A stretch of 64,000 nt of DNA. Source: DSWT01 sp035420085 (lineage in GTDB: Bacteria > Chloroflexota > Anaerolineae > B4-G1 > SLSP01). The notes under the pieces are model-generated. The model saw nothing but the letters and a program-made list of their open reading frames with translations, searched no databases and was not told the origin of the DNA. The position numbers were made by a program, and so were the translations under genes. Positions 56,265 to 64,000 of the stretch are shown piece by piece (within the stretch, counting starts at the first letter, position 1; the number at the start of each line of letters is the position of its first letter). The stretch spans positions 68,592-132,591 of the forward strand of contig DAOLUH010000008.1 in NCBI GenBank assembly GCA_035420085.1, given 5' to 3'.

Positions 56265-56329
56265 CGCCGATTTGCTGATTTGCCGATTCGCTGATTCGCT
56301 GATTCGCCGATTCGCTCATTCGCTCATTC
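56265..56329. repeat. Tandem gattcgct-type short repeat
   Basis: About eight imperfect copies of the word gattcgct or gctcattc fill the gap between the TPR gene and the YfhO-like gene. The last copy runs into the TPR stop codon at 56328. The same words recur near 58900 and 62170. Confidence 0.85.
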
Positions 56330-57842
56330 ATTGTTGACAGAGTTTCCGCGTCTGCAGAGCATTGGCGTCTTCGGGGTCAAGGCGCAGTGCAGCGTCAATG
56401 TAGGGGAGAGCTTCATTGCACTGATCGAGCAGGTAATAGGACAAGGCCATCGTGTAATACGTCTCAATCGCCGGGCCTTTGACACGCCCCACATCTCCCG
56501 CAAACTGCACGCGACCATCCGGCGCAGGGAAAATGGCATCGGTGCGCGCCAGAATCCGCTCCGGCAACTGCAAGGGCACAAACCAGCCGATGTAGACCTT
56601 GCCGGTCGGCGCTGGCGGCAACCCTGCCATCTCGATCGCATAGCGACCACTCAGCACGTCGAACCGCACCGTTCCCGTCACCTGCGAGCCGCCGGTTTTG
56701 CCCTCCAACGTCCCGCGCAGCGGCGTCTCGAAGCTGATCGGGTGAACAAACGCCGCGCGCGCCACTTCCGCGCCCGCCGGTTCAACGCCGATCGCGTTGA
56801 TGTCTTCCAGTGTGATGACCAGATAGACCGTCCGCCGCCGCGAGCGCGCCTCACTGTAGCGGATCGCGGGTTTGAACATCTCAATGGCGTCTTCGTAATT
56901 GCGCTGTTGGAAATAGAGCGTGCCCATGTGCGCGTAGGCTTCGCCAAACGTAGGGTCCAGTTTGATCGCTTTGCTCAGGTTGATCTTCGCCTTGTCGTAA
57001 TCGCCGGTGAGGAGCAACACCAACCCCAGACGCGCGAGCGCCGGGACGTGATTCGGGTCGGCTTCCACAGCATCACTGTATGCCTGCACCGCCAGCGTCC
57101 AATTGCCAAGCGCGTTAGCGTTGCGACCAATCGCCATGTGCAGGTGAACCAACCGATCGTTAACCTTCAACGCCTCGCGGTACGCCGCAATCGCGCCATA
57201 GTAGTTGCCCTGGTTCTCCAAAACGTAGCCGCGATTCCGCAACACATCAATGTTGGTAGCGTCCAACGCCATCGCGGTCGCGATAGCGCCGTTGGCGGCG
57301 AACCAGTTGCCGCCGTCAATATACGCCTCAGCCAGATATGCGTAAGCTTCCGGCAGCGTCGGATCGAGGGACACGGCCTTCTCGCACGCTTCGATGGCAT
57401 CCAACGGCAATCCCAACCAGTCGTAGGCCATCCCCAGCAATGCCCAGGCGCGGGCGCTTTCCGGCTGGCGGCGCAGCGCCTCGCGGGCCATTTCCAGGCC
57501 GCGTTCCGGCTGCGATTGGAACGTCAGTAGCCGCGACAGCGCCAGGTAAATATCAAATTGGTTTGGCTCAATGTCCAACGCCCGCTGATAAGCGTCTATC
57601 GCGGCTTCCACATTGCCGGCCCAGTAGGCATCTTCGGCCTGGGCGACGTAAATCGCCGGGGATGGCGTGGATGTGGGCGCGGGTGTGGGCGTATTCTGCA
57701 CGCGAACGGGGGTTTTCGTGTTCGCCAGAATCGTACTGACGACGTAAGCGCCCGCGCCGATCAACACGAGGAGGCTCAACAGGCGCACCCAGGGAATCCG
57801 TCTGCGGCGGCGATACAGGTCGCGGTCAGATTTTAGATACAT
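56328..57842 (-). CDS. Membrane-anchored TPR protein
   Basis: This is a 504-aa protein. A basic N-terminus (KSDRDLYRRRRRIPWVR) and one helix (about 20-40) suggest a membrane anchor with the rest outside the cytoplasm. A Pro/Thr-rich linker (TPTPAPTSTPSP) follows. About eight TPR units occupy residues 68-320 (AEDAYWAGNVEAAIDAYQRA, AYAHMGTLYFQQRNYEDAIE). A beta-rich domain at about 335-455 (YLVITLEDINAIGVEPAG, PPAPTGKVYIGWFVP) is followed by one more TPR (YYLLDQCNEALPYIDAALRL). TPR proteins are protein-interaction scaffolds; the partner is unknown. The next gene in the direction of transcription is the YfhO-like gene, and joint work in envelope assembly is possible but unproven. Confidence 0.85.
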   Translation of the reverse strand: MYLKSDRDLYRRRRRIPWVRLLSLLVLIGAGAYVVSTILANTKTPVRVQNTPTPAPTSTPSPAIYVAQAEDAYWAGNVEAAIDAYQRALDIEPNQFDIYLALSRLLTFQSQPERGLEMAREALRRQPESARAWALLGMAYDWLGLPLDAIEACEKAVSLDPTLPEAYAYLAEAYIDGGNWFAANGAIATAMALDATNIDVLRNRGYVLENQGNYYGAIAAYREALKVNDRLVHLHMAIGRNANALGNWTLAVQAYSDAVEADPNHVPALARLGLVLLLTGDYDKAKINLSKAIKLDPTFGEAYAHMGTLYFQQRNYEDAIEMFKPAIRYSEARSRRRTVYLVITLEDINAIGVEPAGAEVARAAFVHPISFETPLRGTLEGKTGGSQVTGTVRFDVLSGRYAIEMAGLPPAPTGKVYIGWFVPLQLPERILARTDAIFPAPDGRVQFAGDVGRVKGPAIETYYTMALSYYLLDQCNEALPYIDAALRLDPEDANALQTRKLCQQ

Positions 57843-57851
57843 GGCCCCAAT

Positions 57852-57888
57852 CTGTAGACAGTAGACAGTAGACAGTAGACAGGGGGGG
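57852..57888. repeat. gtagacagtagac tandem repeat
   Basis: Four copies of the heptamer gtagaca(g) followed by seven G lie in the 65-nt gap upstream of the TPR gene. The same word is found in frame inside the YfhO-like gene. Confidence 0.85.
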
Positions 57889-57907
57889 ATACATCGGCGC
57901 GTTGCTC

Positions 57908-58897
57908 TTACAAAAGGTTGTGCTCACGATACCAGTCCCAAGCCTCCGCTATCGCGACGCGCGCTGAGCCGCTGGTAAAGCCCAGTTCGCGTGCGGCTTT
58001 GCTGCCATCGAAGTACATGTCGCGTGCGCTCAAGTGCAACTGGCTGCCGTCCACCAACGGCGCGGCGCGACGAGCACGGTTTAGCAAATCAACCAGCGCG
58101 GCAAGCGGCGTCATCATCACGCGGGGGATGGTGAACCATGGGGCGCGCCCGCCTGTCGCCTCCGCCGCCAGCGCCATCAGCGCGCGGTGTGAGATATTCT
58201 CGCCGTTGAGAATGTACCGCTCGCCGGTGCGCCCGCGTTCCGCCGCCAACACGTGTCCTTCGCCGGTCGCCTTCGCCGAGACGATGCCCATCCCGCCCGG
58301 CGGCGCGCCAATGAGCAAACCGCGCTTCGCTGTCCGCAGGATTTCGCCGCCCACAAAATGCACGTCGCGCTGCCCGATCACCGACACGGGGTTGACGATG
58401 ACCACGTCCAACCCCTCGGCCACGGCGCGCCGCACTTCCGCTTCGGCCAACACCTTGCTATGACCATAGTGGAACTGCTCCGGGCGCAGGTTGAATGTCG
58501 CAGACTCATCCAATAGCTGCCCGCGCCGCGTGGGAACACCGAGCACCGCCACCGAGCTGGTGAAAACGACGCGCCGCACGCCCTGCGCCAGCGCCGCGCG
58601 CAGCACGTTGCGCGTCCCCTCGACATTCGCCGCGTAGATCGCCTCCGGCTTGTTGCGCCAATACTGCGAGACCGCCGCCGCGTGGAAGACCAGCTCGCAG
58701 CCCACCATCGCCGCGCGCAGCGACGACTCATCCATCACATCGCCAATCGCGTACTCCGGGGCCAGCCCCGCCAGCGCGTCCAGCTTCGACGCAGCGCGCT
58801 GCAGCGCCCGCACTGCATATCCGCGCGCCAGCAACGCCTCGACGATGTTCGCGCCGACGCAGCCTGTGGCTCCGGTAACAAGTGCTCGTGTTGTCAT
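57908..58897 (-). CDS. Extended SDR, NAD-dependent epimerase/DFR-like reductase
   Basis: The protein is 329 aa from ATG 58897 (MTTRALVTGATG). A frame extending to 58984 is composed of simple repeats and is not protein-like. The Rossmann motif GATGCVG (Gly9, 12, 15), the FTSSVAVLG strand and catalytic Tyr144-xxx-Lys148 (YGHSK) identify an active extended SDR. It most resembles dihydroflavonol-4-reductase-like and hopanoid-associated epimerase-type enzymes acting on sugar or isoprenoid derivatives. The substrate is unassigned. It is transcribed with hutH upstream, with an 87-nt repeat-filled gap. Confidence 0.88.
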   Translation of the reverse strand: MTTRALVTGATGCVGANIVEALLARGYAVRALQRAASKLDALAGLAPEYAIGDVMDESSLRAAMVGCELVFHAAAVSQYWRNKPEAIYAANVEGTRNVLRAALAQGVRRVVFTSSVAVLGVPTRRGQLLDESATFNLRPEQFHYGHSKVLAEAEVRRAVAEGLDVVIVNPVSVIGQRDVHFVGGEILRTAKRGLLIGAPPGGMGIVSAKATGEGHVLAAERGRTGERYILNGENISHRALMALAAEATGGRAPWFTIPRVMMTPLAALVDLLNRARRAAPLVDGSQLHLSARDMYFDGSKAARELGFTSGSARVAIAEAWDWYREHNLL

Positions 58898-58984
58898 AAG
58901 AATCAGCGAATCAAGAATCAGCGAATGAGCAAATTTTCCCACAACCCCCAACCCATAACCCAAAACCCATAACCCAAAACCCAC
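58898..58984. repeat. cccataa / gaatcagc simple repeats
   Basis: The gap consists of gaatcagcgaatca words on one side and aacccataacccaaaaccca words on the other. No gene or terminator is visible. Confidence 0.8.
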
Positions 58985-60541
58985 CTACCCATCCACCGCT
59001 GCCACCAAATCGCCGCTCGCCACCAGCTCGTGCACCGCCGCGATGAGCGGGGAAAGCGGCGCGTCGTGTTCGAGGAAGGGGACGCGCGCGCGGATGGCCG
59101 CGAAGGCTGCCGCCGTGCCCTGCCCCAGGCGAGCGGACGCGCCCAACTGCTGACGGCGAAAATCAATGCCCTGCGCCGCCGCCAACAGCTCAATGGCGAT
59201 GATGCGCTCCACGTTCTCCACCACCTGGCGGGCGTGATGCGCCGCGTTTGTCGCCATGCTCACGTGATCCTCAGTGTTGGCCGATGTGGGAATTGTATCC
59301 GCAGTCGAAGGATGCGCCAGTACCTTGTTCTCCGAGGCCAGCGCCGCCGCCGTGTACTGTGCGAGCATAAAGCCGCTCTCCAAGCCACCGTGCCGCGTGA
59401 GGAACGGCGGCAGCCCGTGATTCAACGTCTCGTCCACCAACCGCGCCGTGCGTCGCTCGCTGATGTTGCCCAAATCCGTCAGCCCCAACTTGAGATAATC
59501 CAGCGCCAACCCCACCGGCTCCGCATGGAAATTCCCGCCGGAAAGCACCACCGGGCGGCTTGCAGTGAGGTCTGCCGAACTGCCATCCGGCTCGAAGAAA
59601 ATGAGCGGGTTATCGGTGACAGCATTCAGCTCGATTTCCAGCGCCCAGCGCGCGTAGGCGACCGTATCGCGCACCGCCCCGTGGACTTGCGGGATGCAGC
59701 GCAAGCTGTAGGCGTCCTGAATGTCGCGGGGATCGTGGGGGCGGACAAACGTGCTGCCTTCCAGCAGGCGGCGAACGTAAGCGGCAGCGTCTACCTGGCG
59801 CGGGTGCGGGCGGACGAGGTGGATGCGCGGATCGAAGGCCGTGGCCGTGCCGCGCAGCGCCTCCAACGAGAGCGCCCCCGCGATGTCGGCGGCGCGCACC
59901 AGATTCTCCGCGCGCAGCGTGACCAGCGTGCCAATCGCCGTGGTCATCGCCGTGCCATTGAGCAGCGCCAGCCCTTCCTTCGCGCCCAAAACCACCGGCG
60001 GCAAGCCAGCGCGCCGTAACGCCTCAGCGCCGGTCAGCCGTTCCCCGTCGTACAGCGCCTCGCCTTCGCCGATGAGGACACACGCCAGATGCGCCAGCGG
60101 GGCCAGATCGCCGCTTGCGCCGAGCGAGCCATACGCGGGAATCACCGGCACGATGTCCGCGTTCAACAGCGCCAGCAGCGCCTCCACCGTCTGCGGGCGG
60201 ATGCCGGAATAACCCATCGCCAGTGTGTTGACGCGCACCGCGATCACCGCGCGCACCGTCTGCGCGTCCAACGCCGGGCCGACGCCGGCCGCGTGGCTCA
60301 GCACCAGATTGCGCTGCAACGCCGCGACCTCGTGCGGCGGGATGATGCGCCCCTTGAACGCCCCGAAGCCCGTCGTGATGCCGTAGGCAATCTCGCCGTC
60401 CGCCAGGAGCGTCTGCACGCCTGCCCACGAACGCGCCATCGCCTCCGCCGCGTAAGGCGCGAGCGCCGCCCGCGCCCCCGCCGCCACGGCGGCGACGTCT
60501 TCCATCGTCAGGTGTTCGCCGGTGATAACGATTGTGTCCAT
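58985..60541 (-). CDS. hutH: Histidine ammonia-lyase (aromatic amino acid ammonia-lyase family)
   Basis: The protein is 518 aa from ATG 60541, a typical HutH length; a frame reaching 60742 runs through a repeat and is rejected. The Ala142-Ser143-Gly144 triad in YGSLGASGDLAPLAH forms the MIO electrophile, and Tyr53 in YGITTGFGAF is the catalytic tyrosine. GNFHAEP and SANTEDHVSMA are also conserved. HutH deaminates histidine to urocanate in the cytoplasm. No hutU, hutI or hutG is adjacent, so the full pathway may lie elsewhere, or the enzyme may use another amino acid. The SANTEDHVSM region favours histidine. Confidence 0.92.
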   Translation of the reverse strand: MDTIVITGEHLTMEDVAAVAAGARAALAPYAAEAMARSWAGVQTLLADGEIAYGITTGFGAFKGRIIPPHEVAALQRNLVLSHAAGVGPALDAQTVRAVIAVRVNTLAMGYSGIRPQTVEALLALLNADIVPVIPAYGSLGASGDLAPLAHLACVLIGEGEALYDGERLTGAEALRRAGLPPVVLGAKEGLALLNGTAMTTAIGTLVTLRAENLVRAADIAGALSLEALRGTATAFDPRIHLVRPHPRQVDAAAYVRRLLEGSTFVRPHDPRDIQDAYSLRCIPQVHGAVRDTVAYARWALEIELNAVTDNPLIFFEPDGSSADLTASRPVVLSGGNFHAEPVGLALDYLKLGLTDLGNISERRTARLVDETLNHGLPPFLTRHGGLESGFMLAQYTAAALASENKVLAHPSTADTIPTSANTEDHVSMATNAAHHARQVVENVERIIAIELLAAAQGIDFRRQQLGASARLGQGTAAAFAAIRARVPFLEHDAPLSPLIAAVHELVASGDLVAAVDG

Positions 60542-60571
60542 CAATGTTCTATCAATATCCTCGCCAGGGCA

Positions 60572-60672
60572 GTAGGGGCGAGGCATCCCCCACCGAACCT
60601 CGCTAGACAAATCCTTTCGGGATTCCACCATACCTGACCCTGCATGATCATGTAGGGATGCCTCGCCCCTAC
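60572..60672. repeat. Repeat copy 1 with terminal inverted repeats
   Basis: An element of about 100 bp is bounded by gtaggggcgaggcatccc (60572-60589) and its exact reverse complement (60655-60672). Positions 60583-60672 recur almost identically at 60694-60783. It lies about 30 nt upstream of hutH and resembles a small dispersed non-coding repeat. Confidence 0.88.
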
Positions 60673-60693
60673 CACGCCACCGACCGTCCCCGC

Positions 60694-60783
60694 GCATCCC
60701 CCGCCGAACCTCGCTCAACAAATCCTTTCGGGATTCCACCATACCTGACCCTGCATGATTATGTAGGGATGCCTTGCCCCTAC
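60694..60783. repeat. Repeat copy 2, overlapping the HIT gene stop
   Basis: This second copy is about 90 bp and differs from the first by only a few bases. Its left inverted repeat is degenerate. The right end (gggatgccttgcccctac) supplies the TAG stop codon of the HIT gene at 60780-60782. Confidence 0.88.
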
Positions 60784-61181
60784 TTTAACCGTTCCACCAT
60801 CGCGTCGAACTTCTCCCGCCATTCAGGATGTGTCCGCCACACCACGTTCTGCCCATCGCCCGCTTTCCTGGGCACGATATGGAAATGCATGTGAAACACA
60901 TCCTGCTGCGCTTCCCGCCCGGAGCTGTTGATAATCTGCACGTGGTTGATCCCCAGTCGCTCCCGGTACAAAACCACCAGCTTTTTCACTACAGCCATCA
61001 CCCGGAGGAGTTCGTGTTCTGGAACGTCGAAGATATTCTCGTAATGGGCTTTGGGGATGACCAACGTGTGATATTCGCTGACGGGATTGATGTCCAGAAA
61101 CGCATAGACACTCTCGTCCTCATACACTTTCCAGGACCTGGCTTCCCCACGCGCGATTTTGCAGAAGATGCACGTGCTCAT
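60780..61181 (-). CDS. HIT family hydrolase
   Basis: This is a 133-aa protein. The HIT motif is HMHFHIVPR (His97, 99, 101), and an N-terminal CIFCKIARGE with a Cys pair is typical of the HINT/Hit branch of nucleoside phosphoramidases and dinucleotide hydrolases. VYEDESVYAFLDINP and HTLVIPKAHYENIFD are also conserved. ATG 61181 overlaps the end of the epimerase gene as ATGA, so the two are coupled. Its stop lies in a repeat. Confidence 0.95.
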   Translation of the reverse strand: MSTCIFCKIARGEARSWKVYEDESVYAFLDINPVSEYHTLVIPKAHYENIFDVPEHELLRVMAVVKKLVVLYRERLGINHVQIINSSGREAQQDVFHMHFHIVPRKAGDGQNVVWRTHPEWREKFDAMVERLK

Positions 61182-62131
61182 TGCAGTACCTCAGCTTTAT
61201 ACCACTCCCAAAATCGCGTCATCCCCTCCTCCACGGAAACTTGCGGATCGTAGCCGAGTAACGTGCGCGCTTTGGTGATGTCGGCGTAGGTGATCGGCGG
61301 TTCGCTGGCGGGGGCGGGCGGCGTGTCCATGCGTGCGGGCTTGCCTACGAGACGCTCGACAAGGGCGACGAAGTCGGCCATGCGCACCGGCTCGCCGCGT
61401 CCCAGATTCACACGCTCGTAGCCCAGGGGCGTCTCCAGCGCAGCGATCACCCCACGCACGATGTCGCCCACGTAAGTCCAGTCGCGCCACATCTCGCCGG
61501 CGTCGTACAGCTTGAAGGTTTTGTCAAGAACAATGCTGTCGGTGATCATGTAAGGCATCATGTCGGGACGTCCGTGCGGGCCGTAGACGCTGAAGAAGCG
61601 CACCGCCGTGAACGAAAGGTTGAAGAGGTTGTGATAGGTGTAACCCATCAGCTCGCCAGCGATTTTGCTCGCGGGATACGGCGCGAGCGGCTGGCCCAAC
61701 GGGTCGGTTTCGACGAAGGGAATCTGCGCCGTCTTGCCGTAGACCGACGACGTGGAGGCGAAAACAATGTGCGGCGTCCCCGCGAGACGCGCACCTTCGA
61801 GCACGTTCACCGTGCCGCGAATGTTCACGTCGGTGTAGAGCGGCGCGCGCTCGATGGAGTAGCGCACGTTCGCCATCGCGCCCAGATGCGCCACCGCGTC
61901 GAAATGCCCCCCGGCGAGGATGCGCTTCACGGCGTCCTCGTCGCGCAGGTCGGCTTCGTACATCGTAAAGGCTGGATACGCCGCCAGCGCCGCGACGTTA
62001 GCGCGCTTCCGCGCCGGGCTGTAATAGTCGTTGAAGTTGTCCAGTCCAGCCACAACGTCGCCACGTTGCAGCAAGGCTTCTGCGAGATTACTGCCAATAA
62101 ATCCAGCCGCGCCGGTTACAAGAATGCGCAT
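61178..62131 (-). CDS. NAD-dependent epimerase, UDP-glucuronate 4-epimerase-like
   Basis: This is a 317-aa extended SDR. ATG 62131 follows GGAGTGACCT. The NAD motif is GAAGFIGSN (Gly7, 10, 13). DNFNDYYSP after the second strand is the signature of UDP-glucuronate/UDP-glucose 4-epimerases. The catalytic Tyr152-xxx-Lys156 lies in YPASK, and RFFSVYGPHGRPDMM is the substrate-binding segment. It would make UDP-galacturonate or UDP-galactose for cell-surface polysaccharide. The exact sugar is not certain. Confidence 0.9.
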   Translation of the reverse strand: MRILVTGAAGFIGSNLAEALLQRGDVVAGLDNFNDYYSPARKRANVAALAAYPAFTMYEADLRDEDAVKRILAGGHFDAVAHLGAMANVRYSIERAPLYTDVNIRGTVNVLEGARLAGTPHIVFASTSSVYGKTAQIPFVETDPLGQPLAPYPASKIAGELMGYTYHNLFNLSFTAVRFFSVYGPHGRPDMMPYMITDSIVLDKTFKLYDAGEMWRDWTYVGDIVRGVIAALETPLGYERVNLGRGEPVRMADFVALVERLVGKPARMDTPPAPASEPPITYADITKARTLLGYDPQVSVEEGMTRFWEWYKAEVLQ

Positions 62132-62159
62132 AGGTCACTCCTTATGGATTGCGGGTTGT

Positions 62160-62216
62160 GGGGTATAGGTCGTGGGAGAATTCGCTCATTCGCTGATTCT
62201 CCATTCGCCGATTCTC
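62160..62216. repeat. gattcgct-type short repeats
   Basis: The 85-nt gap between recJ and the epimerase gene contains gtggg words followed by cattcgctgattctcc-like words, the same families as at 56265 and 58898. No promoter or terminator is evident. Confidence 0.7.
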
Positions 62217-63941
62217 TCAATCTTCGCCCGGAAAATGGATATCTTTCACGTTGAGTTGGAGGCTCACACGGTCATTCCACGTGTTGGCTTCCAGAAGATA
62301 AGCCAGGTCAATCCGGCGCGGCAGGCGACCAACCCATTCTCCCTGTCGAAAAGCGATAGCGTCCCACACCACGCCGCGATCATCGGCCAGGCGCAGCTTG
62401 AGGTGACGACCTTCGGCGCCTACCGCGCGGTAATCAATCACCCGCACGTCTCGGCTGACGAGAACCGGCTCGGCGTTGCCGTAGCCGAAAGGTTCCAGGC
62501 GCTCCAGCGCGTGGTAGAGGTCCCAGGAAAGATTATCGAGCGCCACCTCAACGTCAATTTGGAGGATGGGGGCCAGGGTCAGCCCGGCGAATTGCTCGCG
62601 GGCCAGCGTCAGCAGGCGCGTCTCCAGATCAGGCAAGCGATCAGTCGCAATGGTGAAGCCGGCCGCCGCCGAATGGCCGCCGTGGTGCAGCAACAAGTCG
62701 CTCACCGCATCCAGCGCCTCGGTGATGTGAAATTCGGGGATGGAGCGCGCCGAGCCTTTGCTCCACTCGTCCTCAATGGAGACGACTATCGCCGGGCGGT
62801 AAAACTCGTCGAGGAGCCGGCTGGCTGCCAACCCCACTACCCCGTGGGGGAAGTCGGGCGACGCCGCGAACAGCAGCGGCGGGACATCGCCCCGCGCTGT
62901 GACCAGCTCGCGGGCGCGCTCTTGGACGCATAAAGTCAGGTTGCGCCGCTCTTCATTCAAATCATTCAGCTCTTGGGCCAGCGGCAGCGCGCACTTCATA
63001 TCCGAAGCCAACAAAAGGTGCAGCGAGGTCATCGCCTCACGGATGCGCCCGGCGGCGTTGAGACGCGGCGCCAGCACGAAGCCGATGGATTTAGTGGTAA
63101 CGGCTCCCGGCGCAACCCCGGAAAGCGCCATCAACGCGCTCAATCCCGGACGGCGCGCTTCGTTGATGCTGACCAGGCCCTTCAAGACCAACATGTGATT
63201 TTCGCCCAACAACGGCACCATATCCGCAACAGTCCCCAAAGCGACCAGGTCCAGCAGTTCAGCCTCGTCGAGAGAAGATTGGGTGGTGGAGAGAGGAACT
63301 TGCTTATTCGTGCGCAGCAACGCCTGGGCGAGCTTGTAAGCGACGCCCACGCCCGCCAGGTCCTTGAACGGGTAAGCGCAATCCGCGCGCCGGGGATTGA
63401 TGACGGCATCCGCCTGGGGCAGCGCCGGCCCGATATGATGGTGATCGGTCACAATCACCGTCATACCAAGCTGGCGCGCGATTGCCACCTCTTCGAGGGA
63501 GCGAATCCCACAGTCCACGGTGATGAGGACGCGCGCCCCACACCGCGCCAGCTCGGTGATAGCCTCAACGTTCAGCCCATACCCCTCGTCCACCCGGTTA
63601 GGAATGTGGACTTTGACCTGCGCGCCCAACGATTCCAGGGTTTGCACCAGGATCGCTGAAGCTGTGACGCCATCCACATCATAATCGCCGTAGATGACGA
63701 TTGGATCGCGCCGCGCGATGGCTTTACGGAGCACAGTCACAGCCACATCAACATCTTTCATGCGGAAGGGATTATCGGATTCAAAAGTCCCTTCAAGGAA
63801 AGCCTCAGCCTCCTGAGGAGTAGCGATGCCGCGATTGTAAAGTATTTGAGCCACCAGGGGAGGAACAGAAGGCAAACGTTCAAAAAACACCGGGGGCGCC
63901 GGTGGCGCAATCTGCCAACGTTTGCAAGCCAACATACTCAT
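62217..63941 (-). CDS. recJ: Single-stranded-DNA-specific exonuclease RecJ
   Basis: This is a 574-aa protein of the DHH/DHHA1 family, the usual size for RecJ. It degrades single-stranded DNA 5' to 3' in recombination and mismatch repair. The metal-binding motifs are present: GDYDVDG (Asp86, 88, 90), VDCGI (Asp143), TDHHHIG (Asp166-His-His) and LGTVADMVPL. The DHHA1 motif HHGGHSAAAGF and a C-terminal OB-fold (YLLEANTWNDRVSLQLNVKDI) follow. ATG 63941 and ATG 63935 are both possible starts; neither has a clear ribosome site. It is the most upstream gene seen. The 59 nt beyond it show no decisive promoter. Confidence 0.96.
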   Translation of the reverse strand: MSMLACKRWQIAPPAPPVFFERLPSVPPLVAQILYNRGIATPQEAEAFLEGTFESDNPFRMKDVDVAVTVLRKAIARRDPIVIYGDYDVDGVTASAILVQTLESLGAQVKVHIPNRVDEGYGLNVEAITELARCGARVLITVDCGIRSLEEVAIARQLGMTVIVTDHHHIGPALPQADAVINPRRADCAYPFKDLAGVGVAYKLAQALLRTNKQVPLSTTQSSLDEAELLDLVALGTVADMVPLLGENHMLVLKGLVSINEARRPGLSALMALSGVAPGAVTTKSIGFVLAPRLNAAGRIREAMTSLHLLLASDMKCALPLAQELNDLNEERRNLTLCVQERARELVTARGDVPPLLFAASPDFPHGVVGLAASRLLDEFYRPAIVVSIEDEWSKGSARSIPEFHITEALDAVSDLLLHHGGHSAAAGFTIATDRLPDLETRLLTLAREQFAGLTLAPILQIDVEVALDNLSWDLYHALERLEPFGYGNAEPVLVSRDVRVIDYRAVGAEGRHLKLRLADDRGVVWDAIAFRQGEWVGRLPRRIDLAYLLEANTWNDRVSLQLNVKDIHFPGED

Positions 63942-64000
63942 GGTGCTAGTACTCTGTCAATCATGGTTTGATGGGTAGTGATTTTTAACATTGTCGTCAA

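Noticed and set aside
56331..57530. 399-codon plus-strand open frame
   Set aside because: It is antisense to the TPR gene; the repeat periodicity of the TPR coding sequence explains its openness.
58898..58984. N-terminal extension of the SDR gene to 58984
   Set aside because: The extra 29 codons are simple-repeat DNA, and the Rossmann fold begins right after ATG 58897.
59030..60019. 329-codon plus-strand open frame
   Set aside because: It is antisense to hutH, whose catalytic motifs are clear.
60572..60783. Possible CRISPR-like repeat pair
   Set aside because: There are only two long units with terminal inverted repeats and a 21-bp gap; no array of short repeats and no cas genes.

Overview
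The window is dominated by one huge co-directional (minus-strand) signalling locus. It starts near 53.3 kb and runs off the left edge at position 1. Read in the direction of transcription it has two stand-alone CheY-like receivers, one complete hybrid-free sensor histidine kinase (HK), and then 22 further GAF-domain sensor proteins, two of them frameshifted and the last cut by the window edge. One orphan ABC-type substrate-binding lipoprotein sits among them. Of the 23 GAF sensors only the first, the HK at 50091-52508, has HisKA and HATPase domains. In the other 22 I see no kinase, GGDEF, EAL, HTH or other known output domain. Junctions are very tight: many 4-nt start/stop overlaps, and the largest internal gap is about 100 nt. 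The array looks like one very long transcription unit, or a few nested ones.

The sensors are built from interchangeable N-terminal input modules on a conserved cytoplasmic chain. The inputs are six-helix membrane modules in two groups, seven-helix plus Cache plus HAMP, Cache plus HAMP, and cytoplasmic LacI-type ligand-binding domains lacking an HTH. The usual chain is GAF1, a linker with an 'ERRAYGELS..AW' motif, a shortened second GAF, an 'RRAARE' coiled-coil segment, and the opening helix and strand of another GAF domain, after which the protein ends. This layout suggests many ligand-specific inputs feeding one kinase and two diffusible receivers. That link is inference.

Upstream of the array, also on the minus strand, is an ordinary block: recJ, a UDP-glucuronate-epimerase-like SDR, a HIT hydrolase, a lone hutH-type ammonia-lyase, another SDR, a membrane-anchored TPR protein and a YfhO-like membrane protein. 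This block is sprinkled with short simple-word repeats (gtagac, gattcgct, cccataa types) and a roughly 90-bp repeat present twice. Some of these words lie in frame inside the YfhO-like gene.

The organism is most likely a member of Chloroflexota (Anaerolineae or a related class). The reasons are the expansion of GAF proteins with this C-terminal signature, moderately high GC, and the simple-word intergenic repeats. This is a judgement from recall of the family, not a search. No rRNA, tRNA, CRISPR array, IS element or phage gene was seen.
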